Part shown: piece after piece, positions 25,099 through 34,059 of the stretch
Position numbering within the stretch: the first letter of the stretch is position 1
How the letters are laid out: each line of letters starts with the position of its first letter
NCBI RefSeq assembly: GCF_009720385.1
Contig: NZ_WARX01000007.1
Coordinates: forward strand, 372,001 to 436,000
Origin: Catellatospora vulcania
GTDB taxonomy: Bacteria > Actinomycetota > Actinomycetes > Mycobacteriales > Micromonosporaceae
DNA: 64,000 bases
Direction: 5' to 3'
Position numbers and translations under genes: made by a program
The notes under the pieces: generated by a model
The model's input: only the letters and a program-made list of their open reading frames with translations
The model's database searches: none
What the model was told of the DNA's origin: nothing

Positions 25099-25746
25099 GT
25101 GGCGAAACGGCGCAAGGTCGGCAATCTGATGGCGCTGGCCGTGCTGTCCGCGCTCGTCCAGCAGCCCATGCACCCGTACCAGATGGCCTCGGTCCTGCGC
25201 GAGCACGGCAAGGACCAGAACATGAAGATCAAATGGGGCTCGCTGTACACGGTCGTGCAGAACCTGGAGAAGCACGGTCTGGTCGAGGCCGGCGAGAGCG
25301 TGCGCCAGGGCGGCCGCCCGGAGCGGACCGTCTACCGCATCACCGACGCGGGCCGGGCCGAGCTGACCGACTGGGTGCGCGAGCTGCTGTCCACGCCCGA
25401 GCACGAGCAGTCGCGGTTCACGGCCGCACTGTCGGTGCTGGCGGTGCTGTCGCCCGGTGAGGCGGCCGACCTGCTGGCCCAGCGGCTCACCGCGCTGGAG
25501 AAGGCGCTCGCCGCTCGTCGCACGGCGCTGGCGGAGGCGGCCCGCGAGGTCCCGCGGCTTTTCCTCGTCGAGGAGGAGTACGAGCTGGCCGTGGCCGAGG
25601 CCGAGATCGGCTTCGTACGCGGGCTGCTCGGCGAGCTGACCTCCGGCACGTTCCCGGGTCTGGCGGACTGGCAGGTCTTCAGCGAGACCGGAGTCGTTCC
25701 GCCGGAGCTGGCGGAGCTGATGGAAAGGGGCCTGCACCCGCAGTGA
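25099..25746 (+). CDS. PadR-family transcriptional regulator
   Basis: A 215-residue regulator. Residues 5-95 form the winged helix (GNLMALAVLSALVQQPMHPY, WGSLYTVVQNLEKHGLVEA, RTVYRITDAGRAELTDWV), and the remainder is the helical dimerisation arm of the Vir-type PadR class. The GTG at 25099 is preferred over one at 25090 because GAGGAAGG then has a spacing of eight. It is divergent from the epimerase and precedes a flavin monooxygenase in the same direction, so both are candidate targets. PadR proteins commonly respond to phenolics or drugs. Confidence 0.88.
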   Translation: MAKRRKVGNLMALAVLSALVQQPMHPYQMASVLREHGKDQNMKIKWGSLYTVVQNLEKHGLVEAGESVRQGGRPERTVYRITDAGRAELTDWVRELLSTPEHEQSRFTAALSVLAVLSPGEAADLLAQRLTALEKALAARRTALAEAAREVPRLFLVEEEYELAVAEAEIGFVRGLLGELTSGTFPGLADWQVFSETGVVPPELAELMERGLHPQ

Positions 25747-25942
25747 CCTCGTGAAGCGGTCCCCGGCAGCGTGCGCCAACACGCCGCCGGAGACCTCAAC
25801 CCTCGCACCGCACCACAGGGGCCCGGCCACGAGAGGTGGCAACCGCAAGGATAGCCGGGTTCCCCTGCCGGTTCGGCGCGCACCGATCCGAACCCGAGCC
25901 GGTCGCACCGACCGGCCGGCTACCCATGGGGAGCAGACAGTC

Positions 25943-27157
25943 ATGACGAAAGTGAGATCCGCCCTGGTCGTGGGCGGCGGCATCGCCGGCCCGGTGGCCG
26001 CGATGGCCCTGCAGCAGGCGGGCATCGAAGCACGCGTGTACGAGGCGTACGGCAGCACCGCCGACAACGTCGGCGGCGGCCTGAGCATCGCGCCCAACGG
26101 CCTGGCCGCGCTCAAGGTGATCGGCGCCGACGACGTGGTACGCGCGATCGGCCTGCCCATGTCGAGCATCGTGATCCACAGCTGGACCGGCAAGCGGCTG
26201 GCCGAGTTCGGCGGCCCGAGCGGCATGGAGCCGCAGCGGTTCGTGATGCGGCCCGACCTCTACCAGGCCCTCTACGGTGAGGCGGCGCGCCGCGGCATCC
26301 CCGTCGAGCACGGCAAGCGCCTGGTGTCGGCGGAGAACCTGGGATCGCCGGACGCGCCCACCGGCGTGCGGGCGCACTTCGCGGACGGCACCGCCGCCGA
26401 GGCCGACGTCCTGATCGGCGCGGACGGCATCCGCTCCACGGTGCGTACGCTCATCGACCCGGCCGCGCCCAAGCCCCGCTACACCGGCCTGCTCGGCTTC
26501 GGCGGCTGGTCGACCGGCACCGGCCTGCCGAGCACCGGCGACGCGATGTACATGATGTTCGGCAAGCGCGCGTTCTTCGGCTACCAGGTGTTCGACGACG
26601 GTCGCTGCGGCTGGTTCGCCAACCTGCCGCACCCGCAGCCGATGACCTGGTCGCAGGCGAACAGGACCAGCCCGCGGGAGTGGCTGCGGGTGATCACCGA
26701 GGCGTTCGCCGACGACCGGATGCCGGTGCAGGCCATCCTGCGCACCTCCGTGGAGTCCGAGTTCGTCGCGGTCGGCGGCATGGAGGACATCCCGCGCGTG
26801 CCGAACTGGCACCGGGGCCGGATGGTGCTGGTCGGCGACGCCGCGCACGCCACCTCGCCGTCGTCGGGCCAGGGCGCCTCCCTGGCCGCGGAGAGCGCGG
26901 TGCAGCTCGCCCGCTGCCTGCGCGACCTGCCCGCCGAGCAGGCGTTCATCGCGTACGAGCGGCTGCGCCGGGAGCGGGTCGAGCGCATCATCGCCGTGGC
27001 GGCGCGCACCAACAGCGACAAGGCCGCCGGCCCGGTGGCCCGGGTGCTGCGCGACGCGCTGCTGCCGACGGCGATGAAACTGCTGGCCAAGCCGGAGAAG
27101 ATGGCCTGGCAGTTCGACCACCGCATCGACTGGGACGCCCACGTCCCAGCAGCCTAG
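25943..27157 (+). CDS. FAD-dependent aromatic/tetracycline-type monooxygenase
   Basis: A 404-residue group A flavoprotein hydroxylase. The N-terminal Rossmann motif is ALVVGGGIAGPVAAMALQQ, the central ADVLIGADGIRSTVR is the DG fingerprint, and MVLVGDAAHATSPSSGQGAS is the GD FAD-ribose motif. It has the length and layout of PgaE/TetX-like enzymes that hydroxylate aromatic compounds or antibiotics using NAD(P)H. The ATG at 25943 has GGGGAG upstream; the longer open frame has no matching domain. The 196-base gap to padR holds no other gene, so an independent promoter is possible. Confidence 0.85.
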   Translation: MTKVRSALVVGGGIAGPVAAMALQQAGIEARVYEAYGSTADNVGGGLSIAPNGLAALKVIGADDVVRAIGLPMSSIVIHSWTGKRLAEFGGPSGMEPQRFVMRPDLYQALYGEAARRGIPVEHGKRLVSAENLGSPDAPTGVRAHFADGTAAEADVLIGADGIRSTVRTLIDPAAPKPRYTGLLGFGGWSTGTGLPSTGDAMYMMFGKRAFFGYQVFDDGRCGWFANLPHPQPMTWSQANRTSPREWLRVITEAFADDRMPVQAILRTSVESEFVAVGGMEDIPRVPNWHRGRMVLVGDAAHATSPSSGQGASLAAESAVQLARCLRDLPAEQAFIAYERLRRERVERIIAVAARTNSDKAAGPVARVLRDALLPTAMKLLAKPEKMAWQFDHRIDWDAHVPAA

Positions 27158-27178
27158 GAAACTTTAGAGACGGTGTCC

Positions 27179-27217
27179 CAGGGCACCGGCCGTTCCGTGG
27201 GAGCGTCCGGTGCCCTG
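27179..27217 (+). terminator. hairpin after the monooxygenase gene
   Basis: A perfect 11-bp stem CAGGGCACCGG / CCGGTGCCCTG with a 17-base loop begins 22 bases after the stop. Confidence 0.6.
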
Positions 27218-27256
27218 AGATGCCGTGTTCACGCGCGGCGGCTAGGGTGTCGGCTC

Positions 27257-28294
27257 GTGGACGAGACCTCGCAGCGGTTACCCGGCAGGCACGTGCGGCG
27301 CGACCGCCGCAAGCTGTGGCTGGCGGTGGCGCTGACCGTCGCGGTCCTGATCGGAGGGACCTTCGCGGCGGTTCGGCTGTGGAGCGACGACGGGGCGACC
27401 ACAGCAGGGCCGGGGGAGCCCGCGGCGGTGACGCAGGGCGTGCCGGACCCGGCGGTGTCCGGTTCGGCCTCGGCCGGGCCGTCGGCGAGCGCGTCCGCCT
27501 CCGCGAAGCCCTCGGTGTCGCCGAGCGCGAAGAGCGCGGCCGGCGAGCCGGCGAAGACGTCGCCGAAGAAGGGCGTCAGCGTCTGGAACTTCGGCGGCCT
27601 CAAGGCGGCGCTGACCGACGTCCGCGCGAGCTGGTACTACAACTGGTCGGCAGGCCCGAGCAAGGACGCGGGCACCAGCGCCGCGTTCGTGCCGATGATC
27701 TGGGGCGAGAAGTCGGTGACCGACGCGGAACTGGCGCGGGCGAAGAAATCGGGCAAGGTGCTGCTGGGCTTCAACGAACCCGACTTCGCCAGCCAGTCGA
27801 ACATGACCGTGGAGCGCGCCCTGGACCTGTGGCCGCGCCTGCAGGCGACCGGCCTGCGGATGGGCAGCCCTGCGGTCGCGGTCGGCGCGGACAAGGCCGG
27901 GGGCTGGCTGGACCGGTTCATGGCCGGCGCGAAGACACGCGGCTACCGGGTCGACTTCATCACCCTGCACTGGTACGGCGGAGACTTCTCCTCGGCCGCC
28001 GTCGGGCACCTGAGGAACTACCTGCAGGCCGTGTACCAGCGCTACCGGATGCCGATCTGGGTCACCGAGTACTCCCTGATCAAGTGGGGTGCGGGCGGGG
28101 CGGTGTACCCGAGCGACGCGCAGCAGGCCGCGTTCGTCACCGGTTCGACGAAGATGATGGAGAGCCTGTCCTACGTGGAGCGCTACGCGTGGTTCGCGCT
28201 GCCGTGGCCCACCGAGGGCCACCAGGGCACCGCGCTGTACCGCGACGGCGACAGCCCCACCGCGGCCGGAAAGGCGTACCGCGCGGCCGGCTAG
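27257..28294 (+). CDS. membrane-anchored GH128-like glycoside hydrolase
   Basis: About 345 residues from a GTG at 27257. An N-terminal basic stretch and one hydrophobic segment (LWLAVALTVAVLIGGTFAAV) give a signal anchor, followed by an Ala/Ser/Pro/Lys-rich linker of some 60 residues. The catalytic TIM-barrel domain starts at KGVSVWNFGG, with the acid/base Glu in LLGFNEPDF and the nucleophile Glu in IWVTEYSL, matching the Asl1/GH128 endo-beta-1,3-glucanase family. A role in glucan breakdown at the cell surface is inferred. It overlaps the convergent DUF3040 gene by four bases. Confidence 0.8.
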   Translation: MDETSQRLPGRHVRRDRRKLWLAVALTVAVLIGGTFAAVRLWSDDGATTAGPGEPAAVTQGVPDPAVSGSASAGPSASASASAKPSVSPSAKSAAGEPAKTSPKKGVSVWNFGGLKAALTDVRASWYYNWSAGPSKDAGTSAAFVPMIWGEKSVTDAELARAKKSGKVLLGFNEPDFASQSNMTVERALDLWPRLQATGLRMGSPAVAVGADKAGGWLDRFMAGAKTRGYRVDFITLHWYGGDFSSAAVGHLRNYLQAVYQRYRMPIWVTEYSLIKWGAGGAVYPSDAQQAAFVTGSTKMMESLSYVERYAWFALPWPTEGHQGTALYRDGDSPTAAGKAYRAAG

Positions 28295-28581
28295 TCGGCG
28301 CTGGGGCCGGAGAAGCCGTCGCCGATCGTGACCAGCGTGAGCACAGCGCCCAGCGCGGCGATGAGTCCGCCGCCCGGGGCGCCTGCCGCGAACAGGCCCA
28401 GGGCCAGCGCGAACCCGGCCAGGCCGAGCGCGATCCGCAGCCCCGACCGGCGGCCTCGGCGGTACTCGGCGGGCGGCCGCGGTTCACCCGCGCCGAGCCC
28501 GAGCGCGAACTGCGGGTCGTCCGCGCGGGTGCGCTCGGCCAGCTCCGCGAGCCGCCGCTCGTCCTCCGGGCCGAGTGCCAC
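28291..28581 (-). CDS. DUF3040 membrane protein
   Basis: Ninety-six residues. The opening MALGPEDERRLAELAERTRADDPQ matches the cytoplasmic N-terminal helix of the actinobacterial DUF3040 family, and two membrane spans follow (IALGLAGFALALGLFAAGA and LIAALGAVLTLVTIG). The function of the family is unknown. The length is normal. It overlaps the end of the convergent glycoside hydrolase. Confidence 0.75.
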   Translation of the reverse strand: MALGPEDERRLAELAERTRADDPQFALGLGAGEPRPPAEYRRGRRSGLRIALGLAGFALALGLFAAGAPGGGLIAALGAVLTLVTIGDGFSGPSAD

Positions 28582-28701
28582 CCGACCTCACCTCATCCCC
28601 GTTGACCTGCTATTCCGTTGTACCCGACGTGGGCGTGGCGTACACCGATGTCCAGTCCTGTCCAACGGCGGTCCGGTGCGCGCCGCACGGCACCGACCAT
28701 C

Positions 28702-29469
28702 ATGGCCATGGCAGACAACCTCCGCTCCCATCCCGCCCGCCGCCCGGCGGCGCGGCTGCTCACCCTGCTCGTGCTGGCCGCCGCCGCGGCCGCGGTCCCG
28801 TCCTCGCCCGCCGGTGCGGTCCCCACCTGCACCGTCCGGCACCAGGTGACCGTCAACTGGGGCACCGGCTACCAGGCACAGGTCACCGTCTCGCCCGGTG
28901 CGGCGGTGACCAGCTGGACCGCCGAGTTCGACCTGCCGGACCCGGCGCAGGTGCTGACGTTCGCGGCGTACGCCTGGCCGGTCCAGTCCGGCAGGCACGT
29001 CACCCTGGCCAATGCGTCGTTCAACGGGACTGTGCCCGCGGGCGGCTCGGTGACCGTGCTGATCGGCGTGCAGACCAACCCCAACCTCACCAACACGCCG
29101 CCGGCCGCGTTCACCGTCAACGGGCAGCCGTGCGCGTACACCCCGCAGCCGTACGTGATCGCGAGCCCGGCCCGGCCGACGGTGCCGGAAGGCGGTACGG
29201 CGACGTTCGCAGTGCGGCTGAGCCAGGCACCCGCGGCGGTGGTGACCGTGCCCGTGGGCGGGGCGACGAACCCCGCGATGAGCGCGTCCCCGGCCGCGCT
29301 GGTGTTCACCCCGGCGAACTGGGCCGTCCCGCAGACGGTCACCGTCACCTCGCCCCAGGACGCCGACACGACCGGGCAGACCGGCCAGCTGAACCTCACC
29401 GTGGCGGGCGCGCAGCCAGTGCCGTGGGTGAACGCGGTAGTGATCTCGCAGCAGCTCGACGACGACTGA
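28702..29469 (+). CDS. exported CBM2-type protein with Calx-beta-like domain
   Basis: About 255 residues with a signal peptide ending near AGAVP (residue 37). The first mature domain (about 38-145: CTVRHQVTVNWGTGYQAQVTV, a tryptophan-poor CBM2-like sandwich ending in a Cys) resembles bacterial cellulose-binding modules and probably has one disulphide. The second (about 150-250: PTVPEGGTATFAVRLSQAP) resembles a Calx-beta/Ig-like strand-swap domain. No catalytic part is present, so adhesion to polysaccharide or a scaffold role is inferred. Start choice between ATGs at 28702 and 28708 is open. Confidence 0.65.
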   Translation: MAMADNLRSHPARRPAARLLTLLVLAAAAAAVPSSPAGAVPTCTVRHQVTVNWGTGYQAQVTVSPGAAVTSWTAEFDLPDPAQVLTFAAYAWPVQSGRHVTLANASFNGTVPAGGSVTVLIGVQTNPNLTNTPPAAFTVNGQPCAYTPQPYVIASPARPTVPEGGTATFAVRLSQAPAAVVTVPVGGATNPAMSASPAALVFTPANWAVPQTVTVTSPQDADTTGQTGQLNLTVAGAQPVPWVNAVVISQQLDDD

Positions 29470-29559
29470 AGGTCGCCGAGGATCGAGTCCCCGACAGTGG
29501 GTCGCCGAACATCGACAGCCTCAGAGGGCCGCTCACCACTGGACCGCGCATAGTGAAAA

Positions 29560-29592
29560 GACCCTCTCGCTCGTGGCCTGAGCGAGAGGGTC
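29560..29592 (-). terminator. classic intrinsic terminator of the serine hydrolase gene
   Basis: A perfect 13-bp stem (arm GACCCTCTCGCTC at 29560-29572, partner 29580-29592) with a 7-base loop is followed on the minus strand by UUUU (29559-29556). It begins 16 bases after the stop of the leftward gene and is rare in this GC-rich window in having a U-tract. Confidence 0.88.
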
Positions 29593-29608
29593 CCGTCGGA
29601 GTTGCCCG

Positions 29609-30748
29609 CTACTCGGTGGGTGGCTTGGGCCAGGGGTGGCGCGGGCTGATGATCTTCACGATCCCTTCCATCAACGCCCAGCTCCCCAGTACGTCGACAT
29701 TCGAGTTGAGCATCACGACCATGGTGGTCTGCTCGGCGGGCAGGTAGTACGGATACGTCAGGTAGCCGGCGATGTTGCCGTTGTGGCCGAGCCAGCCGTT
29801 CTGGTTCTCGATCGCCAGGCCGTACTGAGCGCCCTGGCCCTCCTCGGGTGCGGGCAGGAACTGATTGCGCTGCTGGAGGATCTCGGGTGTGAACAGCTTG
29901 CCCGTGGCCAGGTCCTGGGTCCAGACACGGACGTCGTCGAGCGTCGACACCATCTGACCGGCCGCCCATCCCCATGAGGGGTTCCAGTTCGTGGCGTTCA
30001 CGGTCGCACCGTCGGCGGCCTTCGCGTAGCCCTGGGAGTGGGGTGACGGGAAGTCGGAGCTGGTCGGGAAGACGGTGCTGGCAAGCCGTTCCGGTTTCAG
30101 GATGTGCTGGTCGATGAAGGCTTCGATCGACTGGCCGGAGACCTTCTCGACGACGAGCCCCAGCAGCACGGTGTTGGTGTTGGAGTAGTCGAACTTCGTG
30201 CCCGGCTCGAAGAGCAGCGGACGGCTGAAGCTGACGGCGAGCAGCTCCTGCGGCGTCCACTGACGATCGGGCTCGTTCGACAGGTTGGCGAGGGTCACGT
30301 CCGCGTAGTTGAAGAGCCCGCTGCGCATCGCGGCCAGCTGGCGCAATGTGATCACATCGCCGCTCGGGACACCGGGCACGTACCGGTCGATCGGGTCGTC
30401 GAGTCCGAGCTTTCCCTGCTGCGCCAGCAGCAGCAGGGCAGTCACGGTGAACGTCTTGGTGAGGCTGCCGATACGCATGTGGAGATCTGTCGTCATGGGC
30501 TGCCCGGTGTTCGTGTCCTGGACACCGAACGCCTGCACGTATGGGGCCTTGCCCTCCTGCCAGACACCGACGATCGCCCCGGGCACCGAGGCCTGCCGCA
30601 TCAGCTCGGGAACCGCGGCGGTGAGCCGGGCATCCCGGTCATCCGAATGTCGGCCGTCCCGGTCGGCCGGCAGGCGGGTCGACTGGCCACATGCCACCAG
30701 GGTTGTCATCACGATCGCGGCCACCCCGACCACGCTCTTCCGCCACAT
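29609..30748 (-). CDS. serine beta-lactamase-fold lipoprotein (class C / D-Ala-D-Ala carboxypeptidase-like)
   Basis: About 379 residues from the ATG at 30748, preceded by GGAAGAGG. The lipobox LVAC places the acylated Cys at residue 20. Catalytic motifs of the class C/DD-peptidase fold are present: SLTK (SxxK), the YSN of the second element, and the HNG that replaces KTG in esterase- and carboxypeptidase-type members. A cell-surface esterase, peptidase or penicillin-binding role is possible. Codon third positions look visibly less GC-rich than in flanking genes and the upstream DNA is AT-rich, hinting at acquisition. It is monocistronic with its own terminator. Confidence 0.82.
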   Translation of the reverse strand: MWRKSVVGVAAIVMTTLVACGQSTRLPADRDGRHSDDRDARLTAAVPELMRQASVPGAIVGVWQEGKAPYVQAFGVQDTNTGQPMTTDLHMRIGSLTKTFTVTALLLLAQQGKLGLDDPIDRYVPGVPSGDVITLRQLAAMRSGLFNYADVTLANLSNEPDRQWTPQELLAVSFSRPLLFEPGTKFDYSNTNTVLLGLVVEKVSGQSIEAFIDQHILKPERLASTVFPTSSDFPSPHSQGYAKAADGATVNATNWNPSWGWAAGQMVSTLDDVRVWTQDLATGKLFTPEILQQRNQFLPAPEEGQGAQYGLAIENQNGWLGHNGNIAGYLTYPYYLPAEQTTMVVMLNSNVDVLGSWALMEGIVKIISPRHPWPKPPTE

Positions 30749-30927
30749 CGAGAACCTCTTCCGGGGCCGCGTTCCGATCGGCGCCGCCATGCACGCTTCG
30801 GCCCGAGCACTCTTGGATCCCATCAAATCATCACAAATGTTTCTTGGTCACCCGGTCACAGATTCCGGTGCCGACCGCGAGGAGGTCGTGGCGCGACACG
30901 CAGGAGCGACCTGCACGCGGAGTGGTG

Positions 30928-33588
30928 TCAGCGGGTCGTGCAGGGGCGCTTGGCCTCGGTCGGGCAGGTGCGCTCTCGCAGCGGTCGCGCTTGCGGGACT
31001 CCCAACTCGGTGTAGATCGTCAGCGCTCGCCGCCAGTGCTCCCGCGCCGCCCCGGGCACCTGCCCGGCGGCCGCCTGGGCGGCGAGCGCGTCGCCGATGC
31101 CTTCCAGGGCACGGGCCTGCTCGAAGCGATCGCCGGTGTGTTCGGCCAGATCCAGGGCCGCGCGATGGCGTTCCAGCGCGTCCCCGGGCCGGCCCAGGGT
31201 GCGCAGGGTCTCGCCGAGCCCGTTGAGCGACTCGGTCTCCAGGCCCCGGTCGCTGGTGTCCCGGCCGAGGGCCAGTGCCCGGCCCAGGTCGTCGAGGGCT
31301 TCGGCGGGGCGGCCGGTGTGCCGGTGCACGGAGGCGAGCGCCGCGAGTGCGCTGCCCTGTCCTGCCGGGTCTCCTGCGGCCCGGCAGCCGTCCAGCGCCC
31401 GGGTCAGCGCGGTCTCCGCCTCGTGGTAGCGACCGAGCTGCTCGTAGGTCACGCCGAGGTTGCCCAGTGCGTATCCTTCGAGCCGGAGGTCGCCGAGGTC
31501 GGCGAAGATCGCCGCGGCCCGGCGGTGGTGCGCGGCGGCGCGGGCATGGCGGCCCAGTCTCCGGTGCAGTGAACCGCGGTTGAGCAGCATGGCTGCCTCG
31601 CCGTGCCGGTCCTCGGCCGCCCGGCACAGCATCAGCGCCGTGCCGAGGCACGCCATGGCGTCGGCGTACGCCCCCAGCCGTTCGTGTACCGCGGCCAGTC
31701 GCGACAGTGCCCGTGCCTGCCCTGGCCGGTCGCCGGCGGCCGCGAATCCGGTGGCCGATTCCGTTAGTTCGGTCCGCGCCTGGTCGTAGGCGCCCAGCCA
31801 CCAGTGGATCGTGCCGAGGTTGGCCAGCACCGCGGCCCGCTCGGCGGCGTGGGGCGCGAGTGCGGCCAGCGCCCCGGCGTGCACCGCGAGGGCCTCTTCG
31901 TGGTGCCCGCCGACTTCGAGGTATCGCCACAGCAGGGTGGACAGTCCTGCGCTGTCCGTCGCGCGGTCGTGCCCGGCGGCGAACACGGCCAGCCGTACCA
32001 GCTCGCCGCGGCGGGTGTCGAGCCAGCGCCGGGCCGCGGCGGGCTCGGCCGGGAACGGCAGCGGCCGATGGGGTGCGGCGACGGTCGGGCGGGTGGGGTG
32101 CTCGTGCGGGAACAGCAGGTCCATCGCGGCTGCCGTCGCGTCGAGGTGGTGGCGCAGCAGGCGGGTGATGGCGTCGCGGCGTCGGGGGATGGTCAGCTCG
32201 GCCAGGGCCCGTTCGCCGGCGTACGCCCGCAGCAGGTCGTGCATCGTGTGGCCGGTGGGGGACCGCTCGACCAGGTGCGCACGGGTCAGGTCGTCCAGTG
32301 CCCGCGCGGCGGCGTCGGTGGTCGCGTCGGCGAGGGCGGCCAGCGCCGGGGCGTCGACGTCTCGTCCTGGGTAAAGGCCGAGCAGCGCGAACGCGTGTGC
32401 GGCGGGTGGGCTCAGGTGCCGGTGTGACCAGGACAGCACGGTGCGCACGGCCGAGGGCGGGTCGCCGGGCAGTTGCAGCGTGTCCAGCGCGTCGGCGCCG
32501 GTCAGCTCGGCCGCGATGTGTTCCAGGGTGGCGTCGGGTCGCGCGGTGGCGACTTCGGTGGCGACCCGCAGGGCCAGCGGCAGCCCGGCGCAGCGGGACG
32601 CCAGCGCGGCGGCGGCTGCCGGTTCGGCGTCGACCCGCGTGCCGAGCAGTGTGCGCAGCAGCGCGACGGCGTCGGTGGGGGGCAGCGCGTCGAGGCGTAT
32701 CCGGTGGGCTCCGTCGCGGGCGACGAGCCCGGCCAGGTCGTCGCGGCTGGTGACGAGGACCGCGCAGCCGGCCGTGCCTGGTAGTAGCGGCCGGACCTGG
32801 GCCGCGCTGTGCGCGTTGTCGAGCAGGACCAGCATCCGCCGCCCGGCCAGCAGGCTGCGGTATGCCGCGGCGCGTTCGTCCACTCCGGCCGGGATCGCGG
32901 CCCGGCCCAGCCCGAGTGCGCGCAGCAGCATGCCGAGCGCGTCGACGGCGGGCAGCGGCTGGCCTGGGGCGTAGCCGCGCAGGTCGAGGTGCAGTTGCCC
33001 GTCGGGGAACCGTGCGGCGGCGCGGTGCGCCCAGTGCAGGGCGAGGGCCGTCTTGCCGACGCCGCCGGTGCCCGACACGACCGAGACGGTCGGGCAGCCT
33101 GGCATGTGCAGGGCGTCGAGTGCGGACAGCTGTGCGTCGCGGCCGGTGAACGCCGGCACGTCGGCGGGTAGCTGGTGTGGCGCGGTGGCGCGTGGGCGGC
33201 GCTGTTCTTCGACGCGGTCGCGGGCGGTGGCGAGCGCCCCCTGTTCGGCGGGGGTGGCTCCGAGCAGCCGGACCAGCGTGTCGAAGCGATCGGTGGGTGG
33301 CAGTACCCGGCCGGACAGGTATTCGCCGATGATGCCGTGCGACCAGCCGGTGGAGGCGGCGAGGTCGCGGTAGGACAGCTGTGGTGTGCGGGTGCGGCGG
33401 GCGTGCCGGCGGCGCAGCCCGCGTAGCAGGCCGGCCAGCTCGTCGAGGGTGCGTACGTCGCCGACTGCGGGTGTGTCGCGCTCGGGCGGTCCCGGTTCGC
33501 GTGGTGGGCCGTCGGAACGAGGTTTCTGCTCGGGGTGTCGGGTCCGTGGCCCGCCGGGGTGGGCGGCGCCGGGGTCGTGGATGTCCAA
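30928..33588 (-). CDS. HTH / NB-ARC / TPR regulator (STAND ATPase)
   Basis: About 886 residues from a TTG at 33588, two bases after the stop of the CBM2 gene; it is the only usual initiator between that stop and the first domain, and no ribosome site is clear. A Pro-rich leader (1-42) precedes an XRE-like helix-turn-helix (about 48-110), then the NB-ARC ATPase with Walker A GTGGVGKT (173-180), Walker B MLVLLDNA and SRDDLAGL, a winged-helix segment, and about eight C-terminal TPRs. The architecture is that of signal-gated transcription or defence STAND proteins. Confidence 0.82.
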   Translation of the reverse strand: MDIHDPGAAHPGGPRTRHPEQKPRSDGPPREPGPPERDTPAVGDVRTLDELAGLLRGLRRRHARRTRTPQLSYRDLAASTGWSHGIIGEYLSGRVLPPTDRFDTLVRLLGATPAEQGALATARDRVEEQRRPRATAPHQLPADVPAFTGRDAQLSALDALHMPGCPTVSVVSGTGGVGKTALALHWAHRAAARFPDGQLHLDLRGYAPGQPLPAVDALGMLLRALGLGRAAIPAGVDERAAAYRSLLAGRRMLVLLDNAHSAAQVRPLLPGTAGCAVLVTSRDDLAGLVARDGAHRIRLDALPPTDAVALLRTLLGTRVDAEPAAAAALASRCAGLPLALRVATEVATARPDATLEHIAAELTGADALDTLQLPGDPPSAVRTVLSWSHRHLSPPAAHAFALLGLYPGRDVDAPALAALADATTDAAARALDDLTRAHLVERSPTGHTMHDLLRAYAGERALAELTIPRRRDAITRLLRHHLDATAAAMDLLFPHEHPTRPTVAAPHRPLPFPAEPAAARRWLDTRRGELVRLAVFAAGHDRATDSAGLSTLLWRYLEVGGHHEEALAVHAGALAALAPHAAERAAVLANLGTIHWWLGAYDQARTELTESATGFAAAGDRPGQARALSRLAAVHERLGAYADAMACLGTALMLCRAAEDRHGEAAMLLNRGSLHRRLGRHARAAAHHRRAAAIFADLGDLRLEGYALGNLGVTYEQLGRYHEAETALTRALDGCRAAGDPAGQGSALAALASVHRHTGRPAEALDDLGRALALGRDTSDRGLETESLNGLGETLRTLGRPGDALERHRAALDLAEHTGDRFEQARALEGIGDALAAQAAAGQVPGAAREHWRRALTIYTELGVPQARPLRERTCPTEAKRPCTTR

Positions 33589-33590
33589 CT

Positions 33591-33986
33591 TCAGCAGGGG
33601 ATGCCGTTGATGGTCAGGTCGGTGGGGATGTCGGTGGCGGGGGCCGCGGCGGTCCAGCCGAAGCCGAGGGTCGTGTTCGTCGGGATGGCCGCGTTCCAGG
33701 GGGTGTTCACGGCGATCGCCGAGCGGGGGCCGGGTTGGGTGATCCGGGACTGCCACACGCCCTGCACGGTCGTGTCGGCCGGGAACGTCCAGGTCAGCGC
33801 CCAGCCGTTGACGGCGGGGCCGGTGTTGTCCAGCAGCACGGTGGCGGTGAACCCGCCGGGGTAGGTGGTGAGCAGGTAGCGGCAGTCGATCCCGCCGGGC
33901 TGTGCCGAGGCGGTGCCGGTGGACGAGAGCGCCGCCAGCGTGGCCGTGCACGCGACCGCGGCCAGCCGTACGCGGATGCCGTTCAT
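33591..33986 (-). CDS. small exported CBM2-like protein
   Basis: A 131-residue protein with a signal peptide ending ASA near 28. The mature part is a single CBM2-type domain: GIDCRYLLTTYPGGFTATV, VNGWALTWTFPAD, then WNAAIPTNTTLGFGW and a C-terminal Cys that would pair with the first. No catalytic domain is attached. GAAGGAGG precedes the ATG at a good spacing. The downstream NB-ARC regulator starts two bases after its stop, so a shared transcript is likely and a polysaccharide-sensing link is an attractive but unproved inference. Confidence 0.8.
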   Translation of the reverse strand: MNGIRVRLAAVACTATLAALSSTGTASAQPGGIDCRYLLTTYPGGFTATVLLDNTGPAVNGWALTWTFPADTTVQGVWQSRITQPGPRSAIAVNTPWNAAIPTNTTLGFGWTAAAPATDIPTDLTINGIPC

Positions 33987-34059
33987 GCCGCCTCCTTCGA
34001 TCGACGGCAGTCTACGGCCGGAGGCGGGGCCGGTGGGAACGTTCCCACGGAGCGGGCGG

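Noticed and set aside
24040-26226. A 728-residue leftward frame covering the epimerase and PadR genes
   Set aside because: Only the part from 25008 matches a protein family; the rest overlaps the well-supported padR and monooxygenase genes.
33588-33951. N-terminal extension of the NB-ARC regulator to 33951
   Set aside because: It would overlap the CBM2 gene in another frame and has only low-complexity Arg/His/Pro sequence.
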